Below are positions 53,489-64,000 of a stretch of DNA of 64,000 bases, in pieces. Below the pieces are notes generated by a model. The model saw only the letters and a program-made list of their open reading frames with translations, had not been told where the DNA came from and searched no databases. Source of the stretch: Brucella cytisi (lineage in GTDB: Bacteria; Pseudomonadota; Alphaproteobacteria; Rhizobiales; Rhizobiaceae); NCBI GenBank assembly GCA_012103075.1, contig JAAVLQ010000001.1:2332001-2396000 (forward strand), given 5' to 3'. The number at the start of each line of letters is the position of its first letter. The stretch's first letter is position 1. A program made the translations under genes and the position numbers.

Positions 53489-54391
53489 TCAGCCCTTGAG
53501 GACTTCGACCAGCGTCTTGCCGAGCTGCGCCGGCGACGGCGACACGCGAATGCCGGCCGATTCCATGGCAGCAATCTTGTCTTCCGCGCCGCCCTTGCCG
53601 CCGGAGATCACGGCGCCGGCATGGCCCATGGTGCGTCCGGCAGGAGCCGTACGGCCAGCGATGAAGCCGACCATCGGCTTCTTGCGACCGCGCTTGGCTT
53701 CGTCCTTGAGGAACTGGGCCGCGTCTTCTTCAGCCGAACCGCCGATTTCACCGATCATGACGATCGACTTGGTTTCGTCGTCGGCCGGGAACATTTCCAG
53801 CACGTCGATGAACTCGGTGCCCTTGACCGGATCGCCGCCGATACCGACAGCGGTGGTCTGACCGAGGCCCTCGTTCGAGGTCTGGAACACTGCTTCATAG
53901 GTAAGCGTGCCGGAGCGGGAAACAACACCCACCGAACCCTTCTTGAAGATATTGCCCGGCATGATGCCGATCTTGCATTCTTCAGGGGTCAGGATGCCCG
54001 GGCAGTTTGGTCCGAGCAGGCGCGACTTCGAGCGCTCCAGACGCTCCTTGACGCGAACCATGTCCATGACCGGAATGCCTTCGGTGATGCAGACGATGAA
54101 CGGGATTTCAGCTTCGATGGCTTCGATGATGGCATCGGCAGCACCTGCTGGCGGAACGTAGATCACCGATGCGTCTGCACCTGTGCGTTCCTTGGCTTCG
54201 GCAACGGTTGCGAAGATCGGAAGCTTTTCACCCTTCTGACCTTCCCGGGTTTCGCCACCCTTCTTCGGATGGATACCGCCGACCATCTGCGTGCCGTAGT
54301 AGGCAAGCGCCTGTTCAGTGTGGAAGGTGCCGGTCTTGCCGGTCAGGCCCTGTACGAGAACCTTGGTGTCCTTGTTGACGAGAATGGACAT
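53489..54391 (-). CDS. sucD: Succinate-CoA ligase subunit alpha
   Basis: Intact, 300 residues. The CoA-binding Rossmann fold starts [20 protein letters not shown]; the phosphohistidine is in [18 protein letters not shown]. Makes ATP or GTP from succinyl-CoA together with SucC. It starts three bases after the sucC stop, so the pair is translationally linked. Confidence 0.97.
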   Translation of the reverse strand: MSILVNKDTKVLVQGLTGKTGTFHTEQALAYYGTQMVGGIHPKKGGETREGQKGEKLPIFATVAEAKERTGADASVIYVPPAGAADAIIEAIEAEIPFIVCITEGIPVMDMVRVKERLERSKSRLLGPNCPGILTPEECKIGIMPGNIFKKGSVGVVSRSGTLTYEAVFQTSNEGLGQTTAVGIGGDPVKGTEFIDVLEMFPADDETKSIVMIGEIGGSAEEDAAQFLKDEAKRGRKKPMVGFIAGRTAPAGRTMGHAGAVISGGKGGAEDKIAAMESAGIRVSPSPAQLGKTLVEVLKG

Positions 54392-54394
54392 GCC

Positions 54395-55592
54395 TTAATT
54401 CCCCTTCACTGCAGCGACGATCTTCTGCGCCGCATCGTCGAGATCGTCGGCCGAAATGACGTTCAGGCCGCTCTCGTTGATGATCTTCTTGCCGAGTTCG
54501 ACATTGGTGCCTTCGAGACGGACAACCAGAGGAACCTTGAGGCCGACTTCCTTGACCGCAGCGATCACGCCTTCGGCAATGACGTCGCACTTCATGATGC
54601 CACCGAAGATGTTGACCAGAATGCCCCTGGACAGCCGGATCAGCGGTGATGATCTTGAACGCAGCCGTCACCTTCTCCTTGGAAGCGCCGCCACCAACGT
54701 CGAGGAAGTTGGCAGGTTCTGCACCGTAGAGCTTGATGATGTCCATCGTCGCCATGGCAAGGCCTGCGCCGTTGACCATGCAGCCGATATTGCCGTCGAG
54801 AGCGACGTAAGCGAGATCGTACTTGGAAGCTTCGATCTCTTTTTCGTCTTCTTCCGACAGATCGCGTAGTTCCTGAATGTCAGGATGACGGAACAGAGCA
54901 TTGCCGTCGAACGATACCTTGGCGTCGAGAACGCGCACGCGGCCATCGGTCATGACGATCAGCGGGTTGATCTCGAGAAGGCTCATGTCCTTTTCGGTGA
55001 AGGCCTTGTAGAGGATCGGGAACAGCTTGACGCCGTCTTCGCGAGCCTGACCTTCAAGCTTCAGCGCGTCGGCGAGCTTGCTGGCGTCTTCGTCCGTTAC
55101 GCCCTTGGCCGGATCGATGGCGACAGTCACGATCTTTTCAGGGGTTTCTTCGGCAACGGCTTCGATGTCCATGCCACCTTCGGTCGAAACGACGAAAGCC
55201 GGACGACCAACGGTGCGGTCGATCAGGATCGAGAGATAAAGCTCGCGAGCGATGTCGGCGCCGTCTTCGATGTAAAGACGGTTGACCTGCTTGCCGGCAG
55301 GGCCGGTCTGCTTGGTGACGAGCGTGTTGCCGAGCATTTCCTTCGCATTGGCAACCACTTCCTCAACCGACTTGGCGAGGCGCACGCCGCCCTTTGCATC
55401 GGCTGGCAGTTCCTTGAACTTGCCCTTGCCGCGTCCACCAGCATGGATCTGGCTCTTGACGACATAAAGCGGTCCGGGAAGCGTCTTTGCCCATTCTTCC
55501 GCCTGTTCGACGGAATAGACAGCCACACCATTGGCGATCGGTGCGCCGTAGGTGTGAAGCAGGCGCTTGGCACGGTATTCGTGAATATTCAT
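54395..55592 (-). CDS. sucC: Succinate-CoA ligase subunit beta (frameshifted)
   Basis: 398 residues. The ATP-grasp part begins [20 protein letters not shown], with [24 protein letters not shown] and [18 protein letters not shown] are also clear. One extra G near 54626 ([20 protein letters not shown] expected) sits in a CCCCTGG stretch on the plus strand; the raw frame runs wrongly into sucD. It follows mdh by 126 bases. Confidence 0.96.
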
Positions 55593-55718
55593 CTGGTTGT
55601 CCTCTACGGATTCCCGACCGATTCAGCGAGCCGGTACGGCCCGAATCTTCGACCGATAATTGACAGCCGGAAAAGGCCGGAGCCGCACAAATGCGACAAC
55701 CCGGCCTTGTCTGGAATT

Positions 55719-57126
<1,408 letters not shown>

Positions 57127-58289
57127 TCAACCGGCCTTGCCGGGTGGCTCCGCCAGATAGCCCGCGCTCTGCATCTCGAAAAGACGGGAAGCGGTACGAT
57201 CGAACTCGAAGGCCTCCGTGCCCTTGCTGGCGAGATAGAGCTTTTCCGGTTCGGCTTCAGCCGAAATGAACACCCGCGCGTGGTGATCGTAGAGTACGTC
57301 GACCAGTAGAATGAAGCGCTTGGCCTCGTTGCGGCGTGAATAGTCCAACACCGGAACATCATCGATGAACAAGGTCGGATAGTGCTTCACGATGGCGATA
57401 TAGTCCGAGGCACCAAGCGGCTTCGAACAGAGCGCATCGAAAGTGAAGCGCGCCGCACCATGCACGGCACGGGCGACCTCGATGTCGCGCCCCTTGATGC
57501 GGATGACATCCGGCTTTTCATGCGCACCGTCCTTTTGCGCCAACCGGGCCGCATCCATGCGCTTGGTCGTCTCAGAACCCAGCGGTGACAGATAGACCGG
57601 CTGGCGGTCGAGCTTTTCGAGGCGGTAATCGGTGCGCGAATCGAGATTGATCACATCGACATACTGCTTGAGAATATCGATGAAGGGCAGGAAAAGCTGC
57701 CGGTTCAGTCCGTCGCGATAAAGATTGTCCGGCGCAACGTTGGACGTCGCCACCAACACCACTCCACGCGCGAACAAGGCACTGAACAGGCGCGACAGGA
57801 TCATCGCATCGGCAATATCCGTCACGGTGAATTCGTCGAAACACAGCACCCACGCGTGTTGGCTCAAGGCATCGGCGACCGGCGGGATCGGATCGTCCTG
57901 CTTGGTTTCGCCACGCTTCAACGCCTGACGATGCGCATAGATGCGCTCGTGCACATCGGCCATAAAATCATTGAAATGCGCGCGACGTTTACGCTCGACG
58001 GGCAAAAGCGAAAAGAACATGTCCATCAGCATGGTCTTGCCGCGCCCGACCTCGCCGTGCACGTAAAGCCCCTTGATGACGCTCGTTGCCTCCTTGCGCT
58101 TGCCGAACAGCCAGCCGAGCGCGCTCGACTTGCGTGACAGGCGTTTGGTACAGATTTCCTCGATCAGCCGGTCATAACGGACGGTGAGTTCGAGTTGAGC
58201 AGGATCGGCTTCCACATCACCCGCCACGACCATCGCATCGTAATGTTCGCGGACGGAGGGAAGGCTTTCAGATTACCGTCGAAAGACAT
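57127..58289 (-). CDS. zapE: Cell-division ATPase ZapE (frameshifted)
   Basis: AFG1-like AAA+ ATPase, about 387 residues. Walker A GEVGRGKTMLMDMFF, Walker B WVLCFDEFTVTDIAD and the sensor LVATSNVAPDNLY are exact. One base is missing near 58262; the true N-terminus is MSFDGNLKAFPSVREHYDAM. It binds Z-rings under stress in gamma-proteobacteria. In many alphaproteobacteria it lies upstream of mdh, as here. Confidence 0.94.
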
Positions 58290-58371
58290 GATTGCTTCCG
58301 TTCAACCTTTCAATTGCAAAAACGGCGGACCATCTCGCGATGATCCGCCTGTCTTTAAGCGAAAGAATGTC

Positions 58372-58910
58372 TTAGCGCGAAAGCGACACGGCCTGCCCGC
58401 CTGAAGTCTGTCCGTCGAAGCGGCTCTGTCCCGAAGAATAGAGCGACGCGACGGTGCCGCCATTCGCATCATAGAGAACGAGCTGCTTGCCGTTGACGGC
58501 CGGGAAGCGAGATTGCCGAGTTCGCCCGGGCAACGCAGCGGACCAGCGCGATAGCCCTGACCATACTTGGTCTGCGGCGTCGCGATCTTGCAGCTCTGGC
58601 CGCCAAGCGATGCGTTCCAGACACCGGCGACGGAGCCCGGCGTCAGATCGGGCGCGGATGCCGGCGGCAGGCTTGCAACCTGTGTGCCGGGTTGTGCATT
58701 CGGGTCCGTGGTCGGAGCCGTCGGGAACTGCGAAGCATTAGGAGAATTAAGGTTGCCCTTCTGCACTGAGCCTGCTGGAGCCGCATTCACGGGCGGCGGT
58801 GGCGGTGGTGGCGAAACCGTATCGAGATTGCCGAACCGGGAGCTCTGGCACCCGGCCGGGACAATGCCAGCCGCCGCGAGGCTGAGCAGACTTGCTTTCG
58901 AAATTCCCAT
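58372..58910 (-). CDS. omp19: Outer-membrane lipoprotein Omp19, protease inhibitor (frameshifted)
   Basis: About 179 residues, clearly Brucella-type Omp19, surface lipoprotein with an AprI/Inh beta-barrel that inhibits proteases. MGISKASLLSLAAAGIV is the signal peptide; a Pro-rich spacer follows, then AGVWNASLGGQSCKIATPQT. A base is lost near 58500 (ELGNLASWAVNGKQLVLYD expected); the real end is GQAVSLSR. The lipobox reads VPAGC instead of the usual VLAGC: Pro at -3 would hinder lipidation but may be another sequencing error. Confidence 0.92.
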
Positions 58911-59275
58911 CTGGTTCTCCATTTCCGCATTTCTCATCAGGGGTGGGGATGCCCCGGACTTCCTACCGAAGCCCTGCAATGTGACAATATTGGACCGATA
59001 AAATGGCTATATGGTTAAAAAGCAACACCGGCACCTGTCATTTTTACCCCTCAAACCCTTCAAGAATGCTTGAAACCGCATAATAATCTTGAAACTGGGA
59101 CAGGAAGGCCACAGTTTCTCCGATATTGGCGCCTGTCCTGCACGAACATCCGAGCCGCAACTTTTCGCAATCTGTCGCGGGTACTGGCAATTTGCGGGCT
59201 TTTCCGCCATATAGACGCTAATTGTCCCATAGGCTTTATCGACCAAAGCCACAGGAAAACGGAACCACGATAGAT
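58911..59275. other. Divergent promoter region between omp19 and dapF
   Basis: No supported gene on either strand. It must hold the promoters of omp19 (leftward) and the dapF operon (rightward). I see no clear repeats. Confidence 0.5.
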
Positions 59276-60178
59276 ATGGCCACCAAGGCAGCCTTCGCCA
59301 AGATGAACGGGCTCGGCAATCAGATCATCGTTGCCGACATGCGCGGTCGCGCGGACCGGATAACGCCTGAAGCTGCGATCCGTCTTGCAGGCGACAGCGA
59401 AACCGCCTTCGATCAGATCATGGCGATCCACGATCCGCGCACGGCGGGAACCGACAACTATATTGCGATCATCAATTGCGACGGCACGGAAGCCCGGGCT
59501 TGCGGCAACGGCACACGCTGCGTCGTTCAGGCGCTGGCCGCCGAGACCGGTCGGCAGGCCTTTACTTTTGAGACCCGCGCCGGAATTCTGACGGCGACCG
59601 AACACGAAGACGGCCTGATTTCAGTCGATATGGGCAAGCCGCGCTTCGATTGGCAGGACATTCCGCTTGCCGAGGAATTTCGCGATACGCGCATGATCGA
59701 ACTGCAGGTCGGCCCCATCGACGCGCCGGTTCTGCATTCGCCGTCGGTAGCATCCATGGGCAACCCGCACGCAATCTTCTGGGTCGACCGTGATGTATGG
59801 TCCTATGAGCTGGAAAAATTCGGACCGCTTCTGGAACATCATCCGATCTTTCCGGAGCGCGCCAATATCTCCGTGGCCCATGTCACCTCGCCCGAGACAA
59901 TCGATCTGCGCACGTGGGAGCGCGGTGCAGGTCTGACCCTCGCCTGTGGTTCCGCCGCCTGCGCCGCCGCCGTATCGGCAGTACGCACGCGCCGCACCGG
60001 GCGCACAGTCACCGTCAATGTTCCCGGTGGCCCGCTCAGGATCGAATGGCGCGACGACGATCATGTCATGATGACCGGCCCCGCCGAATGGGAATTTTCA
60101 GGCACTTTCGATCCTGCAACCGGCGAATGGAGCCGCGACGCCCAGAATGACAAGCCAACTGACAGGGGTGCAGCCTGA
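59276..60178 (+). CDS. dapF: Diaminopimelate epimerase
   Basis: Converts LL- to meso-diaminopimelate for lysine and peptidoglycan. Intact, 300 residues. Both catalytic cysteines are present: [12 protein letters not shown] and [12 protein letters not shown]; substrate residues lie in [12 protein letters not shown]. The ATG at 59276 ([15 protein letters not shown]) is chosen over 59222. The stop overlaps the mtaB start (TGATG). Confidence 0.96.
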   Translation: MATKAAFAKMNGLGNQIIVADMRGRADRITPEAAIRLAGDSETAFDQIMAIHDPRTAGTDNYIAIINCDGTEARACGNGTRCVVQALAAETGRQAFTFETRAGILTATEHEDGLISVDMGKPRFDWQDIPLAEEFRDTRMIELQVGPIDAPVLHSPSVASMGNPHAIFWVDRDVWSYELEKFGPLLEHHPIFPERANISVAHVTSPETIDLRTWERGAGLTLACGSAACAAAVSAVRTRRTGRTVTVNVPGGPLRIEWRDDDHVMMTGPAEWEFSGTFDPATGEWSRDAQNDKPTDRGAA

Positions 60179-61461
60179 TGTCGGTGGAAGTCGTAACATT
60201 CGGATGCCGTCTCAACACCTATGAATCAGAGGTGATGAAACGCGAAGCCGATGCCGCCGGACTTAGCGAATTAAAGGATGGCGCGATCATCTTCAACACC
60301 TGCGCTGTGACGGCGGAAGCAGTGCGACAGGCGCGTCAGGCGATCCGCAAGGCACGCCGTGAAAACCCGGAAGCGCGCATCATCGTCACCGGCTGCGCCG
60401 CACAGACCGAAGCGGACAATTTTGCCGCCATGGACGAAGTCGACCTCATTCTTGGCAATGAGGAAAAACTGAAATCCAATTCCTACCGGATGCTGCCGGA
60501 TTTCGGCGTCAACCAGTTCGAGAAGGTCCGCGTCAACGACATTATGGAAGTGCGTGAAACCGCAAGTCACATGGTCGATGCCATCGAAGGTCGGGCACGC
60601 GCATTCGTGCAGGTGCAGAATGGCTGCGATCATCGCTGCACCTTCTGCATCATTCCCTATGGTCGCGGTAATTCCCGCTCCGTTCCGATGGGCGCGGTGG
60701 TGGATCAGGTCAAGCGCCTTGTCGGCAACGGTTATGCCGAAGTGGTGCTGACCGGCGTGGACATGACCTCCTACGGTCCCGATCTTCCGGGAAGCCTACG
60801 TCTCGGCAAGCTGGTGAAGACTGTTCTCAACCAAGTGCCGGATTTGCGGCGCCTGCGTCTTTCCTCCATCGATTCCATCGAAGCCGATGACGATCTGATG
60901 GATGCGATTGCCAATGAAAAGCGCCTGATGCCGCATCTGCATCTGTCGCTACAGGCGGGCGACGACATGATCCTGAAGCGCATGAAGCGCCGCCACTTAC
61001 GCGACGATTCGATCCGCTTCTGCGAAACAGTACGTGGGCTTCGTCCTGACATCGTCTTCGGCGCGGACATCATCGCCGGTTTCCCCACCGAAACCGAAGA
61101 CATGTTCCGGAATTCGCTGAAGATCGTCGAGGAATGCGGACTGTCCCACCTACACGTCTTCCCCTACAGCGCACGCGAAGGCACCCCCGCCGCCCGTATG
61201 CCGCAGGTGCGGCGCGAAATCGTCAAGGAACGTGCGGCACGCCTGCGCGCGGAAGGCGACCGCGCTTATGAAAAACACCTCGGCGCGCTGAACGGCACCT
61301 TGCAGCGCCTCCTTGTCGAGAAGGAAGGTATTGCGCGCACCGAAGGCTTTACTCTGGCATCGGTGGACAGCGGTGCACCGGGCGAAATCATCGAACGTAT
61401 CGTGACAGGCCATGACGGTGAAAAACTCCTCACCCGTCAGGCAGAGCCGCAAGCGGCTTAA
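60178..61461 (+). CDS. mtaB: tRNA t6A37 methylthiotransferase MtaB
   Basis: Radical-SAM enzyme making ms2t6A at A37 of tRNA, the step after the TsaD reaction. Intact, 427 residues. N-terminal cluster cysteines (FGCRLNTYES, FNTCAVT, VTGCAAQ), radical-SAM motif CDHRCTFCIIPYGRG, and a C-terminal TRAM domain. It is coupled to dapF by overlap and followed by ftsY after 21 bases. Confidence 0.95.
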   Translation: MSVEVVTFGCRLNTYESEVMKREADAAGLSELKDGAIIFNTCAVTAEAVRQARQAIRKARRENPEARIIVTGCAAQTEADNFAAMDEVDLILGNEEKLKSNSYRMLPDFGVNQFEKVRVNDIMEVRETASHMVDAIEGRARAFVQVQNGCDHRCTFCIIPYGRGNSRSVPMGAVVDQVKRLVGNGYAEVVLTGVDMTSYGPDLPGSLRLGKLVKTVLNQVPDLRRLRLSSIDSIEADDDLMDAIANEKRLMPHLHLSLQAGDDMILKRMKRRHLRDDSIRFCETVRGLRPDIVFGADIIAGFPTETEDMFRNSLKIVEECGLSHLHVFPYSAREGTPAARMPQVRREIVKERAARLRAEGDRAYEKHLGALNGTLQRLLVEKEGIARTEGFTLASVDSGAPGEIIERIVTGHDGEKLLTRQAEPQAA

Positions 61462-61482
61462 AGCTTAAGGGCATCAGATTTC

Positions 61483-62968
61483 ATGGCAATGGGTTTCATC
61501 AAGAAAATGTTCTCCTTCGGCAAGAAGGAGGTCGAAGAAAAAAACCAGTCGAACAACCGGCTCCCCGATGCCGTGGAAACGGCTTTAGAAACGCAACTTC
61601 CTGAAACCGTCGAAGCGCCCAAAAAATCGAAACAGCCGTCGTTGAAGTGGTCATTTCCGAACCGGAAGTGCCATTGAGCGCCAGCGAGCCTGAGCCGATT
61701 GAAGCGCCTGCGTCTGAAACGGTTGAGGAAGAAAAGATTGAACCGGAGCATCCGGTTGCCGAGATCGAAATCCCGATTGAACAGCCTCCGGTGATGGAAC
61801 CAATCGCGGTCGAAGCACCTACGCCAGAACCTGCTATTGAACCCGTTGTTGAGCCTGTTGTCGAGCCCGAGGCGGAACCCGCTGTCGAACTCGAACAGCC
61901 CGAAGTCGCAAAAGCTCCTGATGCACCTGTGGTAAAGGAAGCGGTCGAACCCGCACCTCAGCCGGAACCAGTGAAGCCCAAGAAGGTCAAAGTCGCCAAG
62001 GCCGTCGAGGAACATAAGGAAGAAGCGCCGGTTGAGGCAGCGCCTCAGCCAAAGCTGTCCCGTTCGAGCGTCTGCGTCGCGGCCTGCTCCGTTCATCGAA
62101 TTCATTGAGCGAATCCATCGGCGGCATTTTCACCAAGCGCAAGCTCGATGATGACACGCTGCAGGATCTCGAAGACGTACTGATCCGGGCTGATCTCGGG
62201 CTTGAAACCGCCATGCGCGTGACCGATGCGCTTGCCTCGGGTCGCTACGGCAAGGACGTGACGGGCGAGGAAGTGCGCACCATCATGGGCGCGGAAATCG
62301 AAAAGGTTCTAGGCCCGGTGGCAAAGCCGCTGGAGCTTGACCTGTCACACAAGCCGCATGTCGTCCTCGTGGTCGGCGTCAACGGCACCGGCAAGACCAC
62401 CACCATCGGCAAGCTTGCCGCAAAGCTTACCGCAGGTGGCCTCAAGGTCATGCTGGCGGCAGGCGACACATTCCGCGCAGCAGCCATCGAGCAGTTGCAC
62501 ATCTGGGGCGAACGCACCGGTTCGCCGGTCGTGTCCTCCAAGCTCGGCGCCGATGCGGCAGGGCTTGCCTATGATGCATGGGAAAAGGCCAAGGAAGCCG
62601 GCAGCGACGTCCTCATCATCGATACTGCAGGACGGTTGCAGAACAAGGCTGAACTGATGGACGAGCTTGCAAAAATCGTGCGCGTGCTGGGCAAGCATGA
62701 TCCGGAAGCGCCGCATACGGTACTGCAGACACTTGATGCCACCACCGGCCAGAATGCCCTTAATCAGGTCGAAATCTTCAAGAATATTGCCGGTGTCAAC
62801 GGTCTGGTCATGACCAAGCTTGACGGCACGGCACGGGGCGGCATTCTTGTCGCCATCTCGGCCAAGCATAAACTGCCGATCTATTTCATCGGCGTCGGCG
62901 AAGGTGTCGACGATCTGGAACCCTTTGCGGCCAAGGATTTTGCCCGCGCCATCGCAGGAGTTGCCTGA
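61483..62968 (+). CDS. ftsY: Signal recognition particle receptor FtsY (two frameshifts)
   Basis: Docks SRP-ribosome complexes at the membrane. About 495 residues: a basic amphipathic N-terminus ([13 protein letters not shown]), a long acidic Pro/Glu-rich A domain with [13 protein letters not shown] repeats, and the NG GTPase ([35 protein letters not shown]). An A is missing near 61626 ([20 protein letters not shown] expected) and a base near 62056 ([20 protein letters not shown] expected). The stop overlaps the ispZ start. Confidence 0.95.
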
Positions 62969-63627
62969 TGGAGCATCCCGTTTTCGAACGCGATCCGTCA
63001 CAGAAAAGCGAAGCCGAACGCCGGGAAGTCCCGCCGCTGCTCGCTTGCGCTGGAGCTGGGGCCGCTTCTTGTCTTCTTCTTTGCCAATGCGCGTGGCGAA
63101 ATGCTGATCGAGCGTTTTCCGGTGCTGGCGTCCATCGGCGCACCGATCTTTCTCGCAACGGCGCTATTCATGGGCGCAACCGTAATCGCGCTCGCCATTT
63201 CATGGACAATGACGCGCACCCTGCCCATCATGCCGCTTGTCTCCGGCATTGTCGTATTGGTGTTCGGAGCACTGACGCTCTGGCTGCACAACGACACCTT
63301 CATCAAGATGAAGCCCACCATCGTCAACACGCTGTTTGGTGCGATCCTGCTCGGCGGGCTCTTCTTCGGCAAGTCCCTGCTCGGCTATGTGTTTGATTCA
63401 GCCTTCCGTCTCGATGCCGAAGGCTGGCGAAAACTGACGCTGCGCTGGGGGCTGTTCTTCATCTTCCTCGCCGTGGTCAACGAGGTTGTCTGGCGGAATT
63501 TCACGACCGATGCCGGGTATCGTTCAAGGTGTGGGGCATTATGCCCATCACCATTGTCTTCACGCTTTTACAGATGCCGCTTATCCAGAAGCATTCACTG
63601 ACGGAAGATAACAAAACCGCGTCGTAA
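62968..63627 (+). CDS. ispZ: Septation protein A, IspZ/YciB (two frameshifts)
   Basis: Inner-membrane protein of about 220 residues, five to six helices, involved in envelope synthesis at division. [18 protein letters not shown] and [20 protein letters not shown] are signature parts. Two bases are missing near 63027 ([20 protein letters not shown] expected) and one near 63513 ([20 protein letters not shown] expected; a predicted CCTGG). Overlaps ftsY by one base. Confidence 0.93.
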
Positions 63628-63643
63628 CGGGAGGACGGACACC

Positions 63644-64000
63644 ATGAACGGGATCGCACAACGGCTTGAAATCGAACAGTTCATCTGCCGCAGCGACAAT
63701 TATGGCGTCCTGATCCACGATCCCCAAAGCGCACTCACCGCATCCATTGATGCGCCCGATGCAGCGGCGATCGAGGCCGCGCTGAAACGGCGCGGCTGGA
63801 CGCTCGATTTCATCTTCACAACGCATCACCATCTCGATCACGTCGAGGGCAATGATGCGCTGAAGGCGAAATACGGCGTCAGCATCATCGGCCCCAAGGC
63901 CGAAGAAACAAAGATTCCCGGCATCGACCGCACGGTGAAGGACGGCGACGAATTCACCTTCGGTCTCTTCCGGGTGAAGGTCATTGCGACACCCGGCCAT
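63644..64000 (+). CDS. gloB: Hydroxyacylglutathione hydrolase, glyoxalase II (cut by window edge)
   Basis: 119 codons are present. The metal-binding motif is FIFTTHHHLDHVEGN, followed by VIATPGH, the next zinc ligand, at the window end. It hydrolyses S-lactoylglutathione in methylglyoxal detoxification. GGGAGGACGG lies just before the ATG, 17 bases after ispZ. Glyoxalase II fits better than a generic beta-lactamase fold because of the RSDNYGVLIHD start. Confidence 0.9.
   Translation, partial: MNGIAQRLEIEQFICRSDNYGVLIHDPQSALTASIDAPDAAAIEAALKRRGWTLDFIFTTHHHLDHVEGNDALKAKYGVSIIGPKAEETKIPGIDRTVKDGDEFTFGLFRVKVIATPGH

Noticed and set aside
54315..54394. sucC frame running into sucD
   Set aside because: Artefact of the extra G near 54626; the true sucC stop is at 54395-54397.

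Overview
The window is ordinary core chromosome of an alphaproteobacterium of the order Hyphomicrobiales, very probably Brucella or the former Ochrobactrum group. The pointers are a recognisable omp19 outer-membrane lipoprotein gene, the gene orders ftsE-ftsX-ydcF-like, hemC-hemD-mitofilin-HemY-like, amtB-ftsK-lolA, sdhCDAB, mdh-sucCD-sucAB-...-lpdA and dapF-mtaB-ftsY-ispZ, and dispersed palindromic repeats of the kind found in this order. No rRNA, tRNA, CRISPR array or insertion sequence was seen.

Layout. 1-3.1 kb: a YdcF-like envelope protein and the FtsEX division complex. 3.2-6.5 kb: a phage-lysis-like lipoprotein, aquaporin, an MFS exporter and a TerB protein. 6.6-13.6 kb: tetrapyrrole genes (HemY-like, hemD, hemC) with a mitofilin-family protein, then tsaD and gpsA. 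13.6-19.8 kb: a YciI/EVE pair bounded by repeats, a methyltransferase, an EamA transporter with a divergent MocR regulator, a purine permease behind a structured leader, and an L,D-transpeptidase. 20-28.6 kb: a CenR-like response regulator, a cyclic-nucleotide-binding protein, an ABC-F ATPase, xthA, lolA, ftsK and amtB. 28.8-38.4 kb: tesB, a UbiH-type hydroxylase, an OsmC protein, a glyoxalase-fold protein, succinate dehydrogenase and a GGDEF protein. 38.5-45.6 kb: leuC, rplS, trmD-rimM, xerC and a TraB protein. 45.6-56.7 kb: the TCA-cycle block lpdA, sucB, sucA, sucD, sucC, mdh, all on the minus strand. 57-64 kb: zapE, omp19, dapF, mtaB, ftsY, ispZ and the start of gloB.

The strongest unexpected signal is in the sequence itself. 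About 60 single- or double-base indels break roughly 35 genes, including essential ones (ftsK, sucA, sdhA, hemC, trmD, ftsY). Most lie in homopolymers, as in a poorly polished long-read assembly, so I annotate these loci as real genes with a probable sequencing frameshift rather than as pseudogenes. In addition, the pentamer CCWGG is almost absent, and about ten of the indels fall where protein families predict a CCWGG. That suggests a CCWGG-specific base modification in this strain.

The genes do not form a new system. The other points of interest are regulatory: a three-hairpin leader before the purine permease, a sigma-54 promoter and a GANTC-containing palindrome before amtB (with no glnK gene there), a palindrome before mdh, an operator-like site before the MocR gene, and paired hairpins before rplS.
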